A DNA stretch of 64,000 nucleotides from Novilysobacter antarcticus. GTDB taxonomy: Bacteria; Pseudomonadota; Gammaproteobacteria; Xanthomonadales; Xanthomonadaceae. Where the stretch lies: assembly GCF_019802285.1 (NCBI RefSeq), contig NZ_JAIEUJ010000002.1, positions 124,001 through 188,000 of the forward strand. Reading direction: 5' to 3'. Numbering within the stretch: position 1 is the first letter of the stretch; each line of letters starts with the position of its first letter. Under the pieces are notes generated by a model that saw only the letters and a program-made list of their open reading frames with translations, was not told where the DNA came from and did not search any database. Both the position numbers and the translations under genes were made by a program. Shown here piece after piece: positions 38,286-54,828 of this stretch.

Positions 38286-38373
38286 AAAGAGGCGGAATTG
38301 TAGGCGTCCGCCGGACCCCGGTCAAACCCGGGCGTTGCCGCGACGGGATTCCTTGCGGGTGTCAGTAACGCGC

Positions 38374-39321
38374 TTACGCTTTCAGCGGGCGCAGTTCCCT
38401 GGGCAGGGCGAACACCATGTTTTCCGGCTCGCCCTTCAAGTCCATCAGGTTGTCGGCGCCCAGCTCGCGCAAGCGCTCGATCACGCCGCGTACCAGTATC
38501 TCCGGCGCGGAGGCGCCAGCGGTGATGCCGATCTTGCAGCGCCCTGCCAGCCAGGCCGGATCGATTTCGTCCGCGCCGTCGATCAGGTGCGCTTCCACGC
38601 CCTCGCGCTCGGCCAGCTCACGCAGGCGGTTGGAGTTGGAACTGTTGACCGAGCCCACCACCAGCACCAGGTCGCACTCGCGGGTGAGGTCGCGCACAGC
38701 GTCCTGACGGTTCTGGGTGGCGTAGCAGATGTCGTCCTTCTTCGGCCCCTCGATCATCGGGTAGCGCTCGCGCAGCGCGGCGATGATGGCGCGGGTGTCA
38801 TCCACCGACAGCGTGGTCTGGGTGGTGTAGGACACATGCTCCGGCTGGTCGATCTGCAGGGTCTGGACGTCGTCCAGATTCTCGACCAGGTGGATTTTGC
38901 CGGCAGTCTCGCTCGCCTTCCACTGACCCATGGTGCCTTCCACTTCCGGATGCCCGGCGTGGCCGATCAGCACCATGTCGCGGCCGGCGCGGCACTCGCG
39001 GCTGACTTCCAGGTGCACCTTGGTCACCAGCGGACAGGTCGCGTCGAACACCTTCAGTCCGCGGCGGTCGGCCTCGGCCCGCACCGCACGCGAGACGCCG
39101 TGCGCGCTGAAAATGACCGTGGCGCCGTCGGGCACCTCGTCGAGCTCTTCAACAAACACCGCGCCGCGCTGCTTGAGGTCGTCGACCACGAATTTGTTGT
39201 GCACGACTTCGTGGCGTACGTAGATCGGCGCGCCGAACAGTTCCAGCGAGCGGTTGACGATCTCGATGGCGCGGTCGACACCGGCACAGAAACCCCGGGG
39301 GTTGGCAAGAATCAGGTCCAT
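38374..39321 (-). CDS. ispH: 4-hydroxy-3-methylbut-2-enyl diphosphate reductase
   Basis: This 315-residue enzyme makes the last step of the MEP isoprenoid pathway, giving IPP and DMAPP. Three [4Fe-4S] cysteines are in [23 protein letters not shown] and the late [15 protein letters not shown] segment. SAHGVS and [15 protein letters not shown], with the substrate-binding histidines, are intact. The ATG at 39321 is the family start. It follows lspA by 10 bases in the murJ-independent group ribF-ileS-lspA-ispH, the usual gammaproteobacterial order. Confidence 0.97.
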   Translation of the reverse strand: MDLILANPRGFCAGVDRAIEIVNRSLELFGAPIYVRHEVVHNKFVVDDLKQRGAVFVEELDEVPDGATVIFSAHGVSRAVRAEADRRGLKVFDATCPLVTKVHLEVSRECRAGRDMVLIGHAGHPEVEGTMGQWKASETAGKIHLVENLDDVQTLQIDQPEHVSYTTQTTLSVDDTRAIIAALRERYPMIEGPKKDDICYATQNRQDAVRDLTRECDLVLVVGSVNSSNSNRLRELAEREGVEAHLIDGADEIDPAWLAGRCKIGITAGASAPEILVRGVIERLRELGADNLMDLKGEPENMVFALPRELRPLKA

Positions 39322-39331
39322 GCCGTTGATT

Positions 39332-39834
39332 TTACGCCTTTCGTCCGGACAGCAGGCCAAACAGCGCGATACCGATGGCGCCGCCGACGATTGCGGCGTC
39401 CGCGATGTTGAACGCCGGCCAGTACCAGTCCTGCCAATGCCACTGGATGAAATCCACCACGTGGCCGTGGATCAGGCGATCAACCACGTTGCCGATGGCT
39501 CCGCCGATCACCAGCGCGTACGGCAGCGCGGTCTTCCAATCGCTGCGCGGGGTGCGCCACAGCCAGTAGCCGAGCAGCCCGCTGATGGCGGCGGCAAGGA
39601 CCACGAAGAAGTACTTCTGCCACCCTCCCGCGTCGCTGAGGAAGCTGAACGCCGCGCCGGTGTTGTAGGTGCGGAACCAGTTCCAGACCCCCTCAATCAC
39701 CGGCACGGCGGTGTATTCGGGCAGCGATGACAGCACCCAGGCCTTGCTGAGCTGGTCGAGCACGATCACCACGACCGAGAGCGCAAGCCAGACCAGCGCA
39801 TTGGGTTGCGGACCGGTGCGTGTGGCTGCAGTCA

Positions 39835-39835
<1 letters not shown>
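39332..39835 (-). CDS. lspA: Lipoprotein signal peptidase
   Basis: This 167-residue inner-membrane aspartyl peptidase cleaves prolipoproteins after lipidation. It has four hydrophobic helices. The catalytic aspartates are in [16 protein letters not shown] and FNIADAAI, and [12 protein letters not shown] is the usual second block. The start overlaps the ileS stop (TGATG). Substrates in the window would include the Wza-like protein and the DUF4139 lipoprotein. Confidence 0.97.
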
Positions 39836-42704
<2,869 letters not shown>

Positions 42705-42708
<4 letters not shown>

Positions 42709-43658
42709 GCAGTGGCTCGCGGTGTTGGGGTCAGGATGGCGCGCGCCTGTTCGGCGTCGCGGTGCATCTGCGCGGTCAGCGCCGGCAGATCGTCGAAGGT
42801 TTCCTCATCGCGCAGCTTCGCGACGAACTCCACCTTGATCCGGCGACCGTACAGGTCACCGCGGAAGTCGAAAAGATGGGCTTCCAGCAGCGGCTCGGTG
42901 CCGTTCACCGTGGGGCGGGTGCCGAGGCTGGACACCGAGGCGATGGGCTCCTCCCCCACCCCATGCACCCAGGTGGCGTAGATCCCCGACAGCGCCGGGG
43001 TCTTGCCGCCAAAGCGGATGTTGGCTGTGGGATAGCCGAGCGTGCGGCCAAGTTGCGCGCCGCGCACGACACGGCCGCTGATCGCGTACGGACGACCCAG
43101 CAGGCGGGTGGCGGTGGCAAAGTCGCCGGCCTGCAGCGCCTCGCGGATGCGGGTACTGGACACACGCTCGCCGTCCAGCGTCACCGGCGCGATAGCGCCC
43201 GCGGTGAAGCCGGAACCGGCCTGTTTGCCCATTTGCTGCAATAGCTCCAGGTTGCCGCCGCGGTTCTTGCCGAACTGGAAGCCCGGCCCGACCCACACCT
43301 CACGCGCCTGCAACAGGCGCACCAGCACCTCGCTGACGAAATCCTCCGCGCTCATCGAGGCCATGCGCTTGCGGAAGCGGAGCAGCCCGACCTGGTCGAT
43401 GCCCAGATCGCACAGCCCTTCGGCCTTGGCCCGCGGCGAGAGCAGTCGCGGCGGTGGCGCGCCACGGGCGAACAGCTCGCGCGGCAGCGGCTCGAAACTC
43501 AGCGCGACGGCCGGCACCTGCAAGGCCTGCGCACGCTCCACCGCATGGCCTACGAGTGCCCGATGGCCGCGGTGTAGACCATCAAACGCGCCGATGCAGA
43601 CCACGCTCCCGCGTGGGCACCGGGTCCCGCCTTCGATATCCCTGAACAGCTTGCTCAT
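42705..43658 (-). CDS. ribF: Bifunctional riboflavin kinase/FAD synthetase
   Basis: This 317-residue enzyme makes FMN and FAD from riboflavin. The N-terminal FAD synthetase domain has [14 protein letters not shown] and [13 protein letters not shown], then [13 protein letters not shown]. The C-terminal flavokinase has [11 protein letters not shown] and [11 protein letters not shown]. It is first of ribF-ileS-lspA-ispH and starts 55 bases after murJ. Confidence 0.96.
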
Positions 43659-43713
43659 CGTCGCGGAGTATAGCCGCCGCGCAGCGGGCGTCGGCGCCGC
43701 AGGCCCCGACCCG

Positions 43714-45294
43714 TCACTGGCGCAGGTGCCTGAGTCGCACGCCGGCGATCAGCAGTACCGCGCCGTAAGCGGCAGCGCCCGCGCCGATCACGCCCAGCAG
43801 CCACGCCCAACGCATCCAGCCTGCCATCACCGACCAGTCGCCGACCCACTCCCGCAGCAACACCACCGTCACCGCCATCGCCACCAGCCCCAGGCCGATG
43901 CGGGTCAGCCAGCCGGCCCAGCCGGGCTGGACCTGGTAGATCCCGTCGCGTTTGAGGAACCGCCACAGCAGCGCCGCATTGATGATGCCGGCGATGGCCG
44001 TCGCCCCGGCAATCCCCGCATGGGCATACGGCACCTCCAGCCACCACAGCGGGGTAACGATCAGCACCGTCAGCAGCACGTTGGCGACCACGGTGATGAT
44101 CGCCGCGCGCATCGGGGTCTTGGTGTCCTGGCGCGAATAGAACGCCGGCAGCAGCACCTTGCTCAGCATGAAGGCCGGGATGCCGACGCTCATCGCGGTC
44201 AGCGCGTAGCCGACCATCCTGGTGTCGTCGGGGGTGAATTTGCCGTAGCGGAACAGCGAGGCGGTCAGCGGCTCGGCCAGCAGCGCGAGCCCCAAGGCGG
44301 CCGGCAGGCCAACCAGCAGGACCATGCGCAGGCCCCAGTCCAGCGAGCGCGAGTAGCCATGGCCATCGCGGTCGGCGTGCATGCGCGACAGCTGGGGCAG
44401 GATCACCGTCCCGATGGCCACGCCGAACAAACCCAGCGGCAGCTCGGTGAGGCGGTCGGAGTAGTACAGCCACGACTGCGCGGCCGGCACCAGCAGGGAC
44501 GCGAACACCGTGCCCACCAGCAGGTTCACCTGCGATACCGAGGACGAGAAGATGGTCGGCAGCATCAGGGTCATCACCCGGCGCACGCCCTTGTGGCGGA
44601 GGTTGAACTTGAACCGCGTGCGCAGGCCCAGCCGCGACATCGCCGGCCACAGCACCAGCAGCTGCAGGATGCCGGCCAGCAGCACGCCCCACGCCAGCGC
44701 CTTCTCGGGCACCTCCAGGTAGCCGGCCAGGAACAGCATCGCGCCGATCATCGCCAGGTTGTGCAGCACCGGCGTCAGCGCCGGCAGGCCGAACTGCTTG
44801 AAACTGTTCAGCACCGAGCCGGCCAGCGCGGTCATCGAGATGAATACCAGGTACGGGAACGTGATCCGCAGCATCTGCGCGGTCAGCGGTACGAGGTCGG
44901 ACTCGGACTGGTCGGCGAAGGCCAGGAACAGCCGCGCGACCCACGGCGCGGCCAGGATGCCCAGCCCACTGACCACGACCACCACCGCCAGCAGCGCGCC
45001 GGCGACGTGGTCGAGGAAATCCTGCAACGCCTCGTCGTCCCCTTTTTGCTTGAGTTCCGACAGCAACGGCACGAACGCCGAGGAGAACGAGCCTTCCGCG
45101 AAGATCCGGCGCAGGTAGTTGGGAATGCGGTACGCGACGACGAAGGCGCTGACGGCCGGACCGGCGCCAAACAGGCTGGCCTGCAGCCAGTCACGCAGGT
45201 AGCCGGCGATGCGCGAGATGAAGGTCATCACGCTGAACACCGCCGTGGAACGCAACATCCCGCCTTGCTTGACCAAACCCGCCGACCCCGCCAT
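43714..45294 (-). CDS. murJ: Lipid II flippase MurJ
   Basis: This MOP-superfamily flippase of 526 residues has fourteen hydrophobic helices and moves lipid II across the inner membrane for peptidoglycan. N-terminal [20 protein letters not shown] and [19 protein letters not shown] match MurJ (charged residues of the central cavity). Start choice is between ATG 45294 and ATG 45258; the latter gives the canonical MLRSTAVFS start and 514 residues, and has AAGG upstream. An ATG at 45324 is less likely. It is divergent from rpsT across about 70 bases, a common arrangement. Confidence 0.94.
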   Translation of the reverse strand: MAGSAGLVKQGGMLRSTAVFSVMTFISRIAGYLRDWLQASLFGAGPAVSAFVVAYRIPNYLRRIFAEGSFSSAFVPLLSELKQKGDDEALQDFLDHVAGALLAVVVVVSGLGILAAPWVARLFLAFADQSESDLVPLTAQMLRITFPYLVFISMTALAGSVLNSFKQFGLPALTPVLHNLAMIGAMLFLAGYLEVPEKALAWGVLLAGILQLLVLWPAMSRLGLRTRFKFNLRHKGVRRVMTLMLPTIFSSSVSQVNLLVGTVFASLLVPAAQSWLYYSDRLTELPLGLFGVAIGTVILPQLSRMHADRDGHGYSRSLDWGLRMVLLVGLPAALGLALLAEPLTASLFRYGKFTPDDTRMVGYALTAMSVGIPAFMLSKVLLPAFYSRQDTKTPMRAAIITVVANVLLTVLIVTPLWWLEVPYAHAGIAGATAIAGIINAALLWRFLKRDGIYQVQPGWAGWLTRIGLGLVAMAVTVVLLREWVGDWSVMAGWMRWAWLLGVIGAGAAAYGAVLLIAGVRLRHLRQ

Positions 45295-45364
45295 ACTTTC
45301 CGGTCTGATTTTACGCCGTACCATATTCTCTTCTTCCAGCACCAACAATTTTCAGGAATACGCC

Positions 45365-45634
45365 GTGGCAAACATCAAGTCCGCCAAGAAGCGCGCCAAG
45401 CAGACCGTCGTGCGCAATGCCCGCAACGCGAGCCAGCGCTCGATGCTGCGCACCTCCGTCAAGAAGGTGCTCAAGGCCCTTGGCGAAAACGACGCCGAGA
45501 GCGCCGAGGCCGCCTTCAAGGTTGCCCAGCCACTCCTCGACCGCTTCAGCTCGCGCGGCCTGATCCACAAGAACAAGGCAGCCCGTCACAAGGCCCGCCT
45601 GAACGCCCGCATCAAGGCGCTGAAGGCCGCCTGA
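45365..45634 (+). CDS. rpsT: 30S ribosomal protein S20
   Basis: This 89-residue basic protein starts at GTG 45365 (AGGAA site) with the family N-terminus (V/M)[12 protein letters not shown] and ends [15 protein letters not shown]. It binds 16S rRNA in early 30S assembly. The frame is open upstream to 45209, but that region overlaps the divergent murJ start. It is monocistronic with a strong terminator 57 bases downstream. Confidence 0.97.
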   Translation: MANIKSAKKRAKQTVVRNARNASQRSMLRTSVKKVLKALGENDAESAEAAFKVAQPLLDRFSSRGLIHKNKAARHKARLNARIKALKAA

Positions 45635-45691
45635 TCCGTTTGTCGCGCGCCGGTTCACACCGGCCGCTGCGGCAGCAATCACGGCGACAGG

Positions 45692-45718
45692 AAAAACCCG
45701 GCTCAGGCCGGGTTTTTT
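45692..45718 (+). terminator. rpsT terminator, bidirectional
   Basis: A CCCGGC/GCCGGG stem with a 4-base loop is flanked by A5 and T6. It ends rpsT and can also end obgE, whose stop is at 45792 on the other strand. Confidence 0.9.
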
Positions 45719-45791
45719 CGTGGGTGCGGAACTGCGGAGGAAACTCTGCAGCCGCGTCGAGCCAAGCTCCCGCTCCGCCATCGGGCGGGTC

Positions 45792-47018
<1,227 letters not shown>

Positions 47019-47276
47019 TTACTCGCTGACGACGCTGACGGTGCGGCGCTTCTTCAGGCCCTTGGTCGAGAACTCGACCTTGCCATCAACCAGCGCGAAC
47101 AGCGTGTGGTCACGACCCAGACCCACGCCCGGACCCGGATGGAACTGGGTACCGCGCTGGCGCACGATGATGTTGCCGGCGTCGATCGCCTGGCCACCGT
47201 AGATCTTCACGCCCAGGTATTTCGGGTTGGAGTCGCGACCGTTGCGGGTCGAGCCTCCGGACTTTTTATGTGCCAT
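47019..47276 (-). CDS. rpmA: 50S ribosomal protein L27
   Basis: This 85-residue protein starts [16 protein letters not shown], the conserved N-terminal tail that reaches the peptidyl transferase centre, and has [18 protein letters not shown]. The start lies 12 bases after the rplU stop, so both are cotranscribed. Confidence 0.98.
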   Translation of the reverse strand: MAHKKSGGSTRNGRDSNPKYLGVKIYGGQAIDAGNIIVRQRGTQFHPGPGVGLGRDHTLFALVDGKVEFSTKGLKKRRTVSVVSE

Positions 47277-47288
47277 GGCTGCTGCTCC

Positions 47289-47609
47289 TTACTTCTTGTC
47301 GCCACCGGCAATGCCGGTGATCTCGATTTCGGTGTAGTGCTGACGGTGACCCATCTGCTTGCGGTGGTGCTTGCGGCGACGGAACTTGATGATGCGGATC
47401 TTGTCCGCACGTCCGTGACCGACCACCTTCGCACTGACCGTGGCACCCTTGAGTTCGTCGCCGAGCTTCACGCCCTCGCCGTCGCCCAGCATCAGGATGT
47501 TGTCGAACTTGATCTCGCTGCCGGCTTCGGCTTCGAGCAGCTCAACGCGCAGGGTCTCGCCCTGCATGACGCGGTATTGCTTACCGCCGGTGACTACAAC
47601 TGCGTACAT
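47289..47609 (-). CDS. rplU: 50S ribosomal protein L21
   Basis: This 106-residue protein binds 23S rRNA in the large subunit. It starts [17 protein letters not shown] and has the signature [20 protein letters not shown]. The ATG at 47609 is preferred because the AGAGGA site is 8 bases upstream; the ATG two codons earlier is too close to it. It is first of rplU-rpmA(-obgE) and divergent from uvrA. Confidence 0.98.
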   Translation of the reverse strand: MYAVVVTGGKQYRVMQGETLRVELLEAEAGSEIKFDNILMLGDGEGVKLGDELKGATVSAKVVGHGRADKIRIIKFRRRKHHRKQMGHRQHYTEIEITGIAGGDKK

Positions 47610-47796
47610 GACCATATTCCTCTGTAGTTATTTTTGGTCGCTGCCGCGCCGTCGAGGGCGGACAGAAGCGGAATTGTAATGGGTTCATGGGCTTGCGACA
47701 ACCATGCAGGCCGTTCGAGGCGCAAGGGCCTCGCAATCCTTCCATTTGCGCGGATTGCCCCCATTTATTGCAGTTGATACGGATAAGGCTTCCTCG

Positions 47797-50738
<2,942 letters not shown>

Positions 50739-50742
<4 letters not shown>

Positions 50743-51518
50743 GCGACAAGCCCTCACCCGCTGATCCGGGCAACCCCGGCGCCACACCGCCCGCAGCAAC
50801 GGCGAAGAAGACGTCAGCCAAAAAGGCTGCGGCCACCAAGGCGGCGGCGGAAAAGCCCGCGGTGAGAAAGCCAGCCGCGCGCAAGTCCACCGCGAAGAAG
50901 GCCGCGGCAGGACAACGCCCTGCCAAGCAGCCGGATGCGACCCACGCGGACGCTGGCAGTCACAACAAGGGGAAGCAGGCGCAGCCACCGGCAGTGGCCA
51001 AGCCAGCAGCGGAAGTGCGGGAGCGTGCACCGGGCTCGCAGAAGTCCGCCGATGCCGCACCGACGCCATCGCCATCGCCATCGCCATCGCCATCGCAGAA
51101 GGATGCCGTTGCCGCGCCCAGCGCGGACCTGATCCGGGTGCCGATGGCGGTTCGCTGGCGTGATCTGGACGCGTTCAACCACGTCAACAACTCCAAGTAC
51201 CTGAGCTATCTGGAAGAGGCGCGACTGCACTGGATGATGGGCGTGCCAGGCCAGGGCTTGGACGATCACGTGGCGCCGGTGGTGGCCGCGGCGCAGCTCA
51301 ATTACCGCCGGCCGATCACCTGGCCGGCCGAGGTCGTGGTCGAGTTGTTCGTGGAGCGGCTGGGCAATACCAGCCTGAGCATCGGCCACCGCATCGTGGA
51401 TGACGAGGACCGCTCGATCGTCTATTGCGATGGCAACGTGGTCATGGTGTGGATCGACCGCGACAGCGGGCGCGCGGCCGAGCTGCCGAAAAACGTGCGC
51501 GAAGCCTGCTCGCGCTGA
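50739..51518 (+). CDS. Hotdog-fold acyl-CoA thioesterase with Lys/Ala-rich N-terminal extension
   Basis: This 259-residue protein has residues about 1-125 that are low complexity, with Lys-Ala-Ala and Pro-Lys repeats ([19 protein letters not shown]) like histone H1 tails, then a Pro-Ser run. Residues about 130-255 are a 4HBT/YbgC-type hotdog thioesterase with [24 protein letters not shown]. It probably hydrolyses acyl-CoA; the substrate is unknown. The basic tail could bind nucleic acid or membrane. An internal start near residue 130 would give a typical short thioesterase, so the extension may be untranslated or a fused segment. Coupled to uvrA by a 4-base overlap. Confidence 0.85.
51065..51094 (+). 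repeat. Hexanucleotide repeat (gccatc)5
   Basis: Five perfect copies of gccatc encode Pro-Ser repeats just before the thioesterase domain. Six-base units keep the frame, so slippage would change linker length only. Confidence 0.9.
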
Positions 51519-52619
51519 TCAGCCTGGCCGATAGCGCCACATCGCCAGCGCGCCGTAAACCAGCGCCAGCAGGGCCAGATTAACGAGTTCACCCGAGACC
51601 TCGGCCACGCTCGCTCCCATCTGGTTGACCTTGACCAACGCGTTGATCCCCGGCGTGCTCGGCAGCAACTGGGCCAGCCGCACCAGCAATGCTGGCGTGG
51701 CCTCCGCCGGCCACGACAGGTTGGACAGGAAGAACAGCGGCAGCGATGTGACCGTGATCAGCTGGAAGGCGCGCTCGCGGGTCTGGAAAAAACTGCCGAA
51801 AAACAGCGCAAACCCGACTACCGCCGCGATGAACATCGCTCCGGCCACCAGCAGACCGGGCAGGTTGCCGGCGCGCGGATAGTCCTGGAACCAGTACACG
51901 AAGCCGCTGAAATACAGCAGGCTGAGCATCCCCATCATCGCGAAGGCCGCCGCAATGCCACCGAGGGCCGGCCGCGACAGCCGCAGCTTTCCGTGCCGCT
52001 CACGCCGGGTAGCGGCCATGACCGCCACCCCGATCAGCAGGGTCTGCTGAACAATCAGGGCGGCAACGCCGGGAACAATGCTGCTGCCATAGCCTTCGGC
52101 GGTATTGAACAGCGGACGCTCGATCAGCTGCAGCGACGGACCTGCCGGAACCCCGGCAAACTGCGCCTGGCTGACCGCCACCTGCTGGCCGAAAGCCGTG
52201 ATTGCCGTCGCCGCTCCCTGCAGCACCACGCTCGCCCGACCCAGCAACGTGCCATTGCCGAACAACGCCAAGCGGCCCTGGCCGCCGCGCAGGATGTCGC
52301 GCTCGAAATCCGCCGGCACCAGCAGTATCGCTTCGGCGTCGCCGCGCTCCACCACGGCGCGCGCGTCGTCCATCGATCCCAGCACGCCGACGACGTGCAG
52401 CGCACGCACCGCATCGAGCTTGCGCAGCAGGTCGCGGCTCATCGGACTGTGATCCTGATCGACCACCACCATCGGCAGGTGCACCGCGACCTGGTGGCGA
52501 TACGCGGTGGGGTAGAAGAATGAGTACAGCAGCACCGCACCGACCAGGATCAGCATCGCCACCCGATCAGCGGCAATCGCTCGCAGCGTCTCGCCAAAGG
52601 CGAACGCAAACCGGTTCAT
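51519..52619 (-). CDS. ABC-2 type transporter permease
   Basis: This 366-residue YhhJ/YbhR-type permease has an N-terminal membrane helix (about 22-40), a periplasmic loop of about 150 residues, and five or six C-terminal helices (PLFFLSNLSWPAEATPALL is the usual linker). It would export a small molecule through the TolC/HlyD system encoded upstream. Start ATG 52619 overlaps the previous permease stop (ATGA). No ATP-binding subunit is in the operon. It is last of four genes. Confidence 0.87.
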   Translation of the reverse strand: MNRFAFAFGETLRAIAADRVAMLILVGAVLLYSFFYPTAYRHQVAVHLPMVVVDQDHSPMSRDLLRKLDAVRALHVVGVLGSMDDARAVVERGDAEAILLVPADFERDILRGGQGRLALFGNGTLLGRASVVLQGAATAITAFGQQVAVSQAQFAGVPAGPSLQLIERPLFNTAEGYGSSIVPGVAALIVQQTLLIGVAVMAATRRERHGKLRLSRPALGGIAAAFAMMGMLSLLYFSGFVYWFQDYPRAGNLPGLLVAGAMFIAAVVGFALFFGSFFQTRERAFQLITVTSLPLFFLSNLSWPAEATPALLVRLAQLLPSTPGINALVKVNQMGASVAEVSGELVNLALLALVYGALAMWRYRPG

Positions 52620-53776
52620 CGCCGGCCCCATGCCGCGGGGTCGCGCGAGGCCCGGCCCAGCAGCGGGATGCCGATGATGCCGGGAACCAGCACGAACAGC
52701 AGCAAAGCAGTCAGTGGCCACGCCGAAACCGCCAGGGACGAGCCCATGTCCAGTTGCTGCGCCTGCACCTTGAGGTAGGCGGTGAACGGCAGCAGAGCGC
52801 TCCACAGGCGGGTAAACCAGGACGCCCCCTGCAACGGGAAGGTCGCCGCCGAGAACGCCAGCGAAGTACCCGCATACAAGCCGGCCGCCGACAGCGCCGA
52901 GGCCATGTTGCGACTGACGGCCACGAACAGCAGCGCGATAACGGCATAGGCCAGGTACATCAACGCCTGCGCCAGCATCAACCAGGCAAAACCGCCCGCG
53001 AGCCCGCCGCCACGGATGGCGCCCAGCCACAACAGGCTGACGGCGCCGTACACGGTGAACAACACGAAGTAAGGGGCGATCTTGCCCAGCACCGCGGGCA
53101 CCAGACGGTCATGGCTTTCGCGTAGCCAGGTCTGGATGGTTGCGTCGCGCAGCTCACGGCCGAAGGCACCGACCACGGCCACGCACATCGCCAGATGGAG
53201 GATGGCCGGAAACAGCAGGCCGAGCAGGAACTGCTCATAACTTCGCGCCGAATTGAACAGCACACCCGTCTGCACCGCGATAGGCGCGGCGCGCACGCTC
53301 GCCGGCCCGCGGGTCAGGGCAATCTCCGTCACTGCCAACTGCGCGGACACCGCCTGCACGGCGCTGTCGATGTCGCGCGCCGCCGCTTGCCCGGCCACCT
53401 GATAGCTGGCGTTGAAATAGCTCAGAACCGTCGCGCTGCCGTCGCGCTGGATGTCGCGACCGGTACCGGCCGGGATGTGCACAACGGCATACACCTTCAA
53501 CGCACGGGCCAGGGAAAACGCCTGCTCCAGCGTTGCGGGCTGCTCGGACACGGTCAGCCCCGGCGATGCCTGCAGGTGGCGAATCAGCTCACGGCTGGTC
53601 GTGCTGCGGTCCAGATCGACCACGGCGACCGGCAACTCGCGCGGCACCCCGCTGCTGAACATCCAGGCCACGATCAGCAAAATCAGGCAAGGGATCCACG
53701 TGGCCAGCGCCAGATCCCAAGGACTTGCACGCAAGAACCGGCACTCGCGACGTGCCGACGCCAACAGCGCCTGCAT
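52616..53776 (-). CDS. ABC-2 type transporter permease
   Basis: This 386-residue permease is a paralogue-like partner of the next gene, with the same layout: one N-terminal helix (LALATWIPCLILLIVAWMF), a periplasmic loop with VVDLDRSTTSRELIRHL, and a C-terminal helix bundle. The pair would form a heterodimer. ATG 53776 has AGGA upstream; ATG 53821 would overlap the HlyD gene and has no site. It lies 26 bases after the HlyD gene. ABC-2 permeases need a separate or fused ATPase, and none is seen here. Confidence 0.87.
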   Translation of the reverse strand: MQALLASARRECRFLRASPWDLALATWIPCLILLIVAWMFSSGVPRELPVAVVDLDRSTTSRELIRHLQASPGLTVSEQPATLEQAFSLARALKVYAVVHIPAGTGRDIQRDGSATVLSYFNASYQVAGQAAARDIDSAVQAVSAQLAVTEIALTRGPASVRAAPIAVQTGVLFNSARSYEQFLLGLLFPAILHLAMCVAVVGAFGRELRDATIQTWLRESHDRLVPAVLGKIAPYFVLFTVYGAVSLLWLGAIRGGGLAGGFAWLMLAQALMYLAYAVIALLFVAVSRNMASALSAAGLYAGTSLAFSAATFPLQGASWFTRLWSALLPFTAYLKVQAQQLDMGSSLAVSAWPLTALLLFVLVPGIIGIPLLGRASRDPAAWGRR

Positions 53777-53802
53777 CGGCGTTGTCCTGTCCGCTGCCTC
53801 GG

Positions 53803-54828
53803 CTAGTCCGCCGGCGGCCATGCAAACAGAACGCTCATGCCCGGCCGGAAGCCGTCCACCTTCTGCACCGGACGTACCCGAACCTCGAAACTCTTCACGT
53901 CGTAACCGCTGGACTGGCGGGTCGAGCGCCAGGTCGCGAAATCGCCAGCGGGACTGATGAAATACACCTCGAACGCTACGTCCTCGATCTCCAGAGCAGG
54001 AATGTCACCACGCAACCGGGTTCCCACCCGGATGCCGCCGAACTGGTCCTCTCTCAGGTTCAACGAGACCCACATGCGATCGATATCGACCAGGGCGAAC
54101 ACCGGGTATCCGGCGGGCACCAGTTCGCCGACGTCCACCAGACGCTTGCCGACCTCGCCCGTGATCGGCGCGCGTCCCTCGATTTCCGCCTTTGCGGCGC
54201 TCACCTCGGCCACCGCGCCTTCGGCCTGTCGCACCTGGGCCTGCGCGGCGGCCTTGTCCTCGCCGCGCGCACCGGCCAGGGCCATGTCGTACTGCGCGCG
54301 CGCGGCGGCCTCCAGCTCATTGGAACTGCGCTGCTGGGCCAGGGCCTCGTCGCGCTTCTGCCGGGTCATCACGCCTTCGCGGTAGAGATTCTCCACCCGC
54401 TGGTAGGTGGCGCGGGCGAGCTCGGCACCGGCTCGCGCGCGGCGCCAGTTGGCTTCAGCAGCGCGGATGTCCTCCGAGCGTGCGCCCTCCTCGGCCTTGC
54501 TTGCCTGCGCGCGCGCCGCGTCCAGCACCGCGTCCGCCTGCTCCTGCTTGGCGGCGACCTCGGGACTGTCGAGCTCGAACAACACCTGACCGGCCTCGAC
54601 CCGGTCACCCTCGTGCACGAGCAGTTTCGAGACGCGCGCACTGATTTTTGGTGATACGTTGATGCTGTCCGCGTCTGCCATGCCCTGCACGACATCCGCG
54701 GGGGCGCGGAACGCCAGCCACAGACCGGCCACGACGAACGCCACCACGACCACGATTGCGCCAACCCCCAGCCACCGGCGCGGGTGGGCCGGCTGCGCTG
54801 CGTTACCGGCGCTCTCGTTCTCGCTCAT
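53803..54828 (-). CDS. HlyD-family membrane fusion protein
   Basis: This 341-residue periplasmic adaptor has an N-terminal anchor (about 20-42), a biotinyl-lipoyl half motif (ISARVSKLLVHEGDRVEAGQ), a long helical hairpin (about 85-215, Ala/Glu/Arg-rich) and a C-terminal beta-barrel with VGTRLRGDIPAL. It would link the permeases to the TolC-like channel. It overlaps the TolC gene by 4 bases. It is of the EmrA/YbhG size class. Confidence 0.9.
   Translation of the reverse strand: MSENESAGNAAQPAHPRRWLGVGAIVVVVAFVVAGLWLAFRAPADVVQGMADADSINVSPKISARVSKLLVHEGDRVEAGQVLFELDSPEVAAKQEQADAVLDAARAQASKAEEGARSEDIRAAEANWRRARAGAELARATYQRVENLYREGVMTRQKRDEALAQQRSSNELEAAARAQYDMALAGARGEDKAAAQAQVRQAEGAVAEVSAAKAEIEGRAPITGEVGKRLVDVGELVPAGYPVFALVDIDRMWVSLNLREDQFGGIRVGTRLRGDIPALEIEDVAFEVYFISPAGDFATWRSTRQSSGYDVKSFEVRVRPVQKVDGFRPGMSVLFAWPPAD

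Noticed and set aside
51065-51094. Possible CRISPR or phase-variation array
   Set aside because: The repeat has six-base units without spacers and keeps the reading frame; it is a simple sequence repeat, not CRISPR or an on/off switch.
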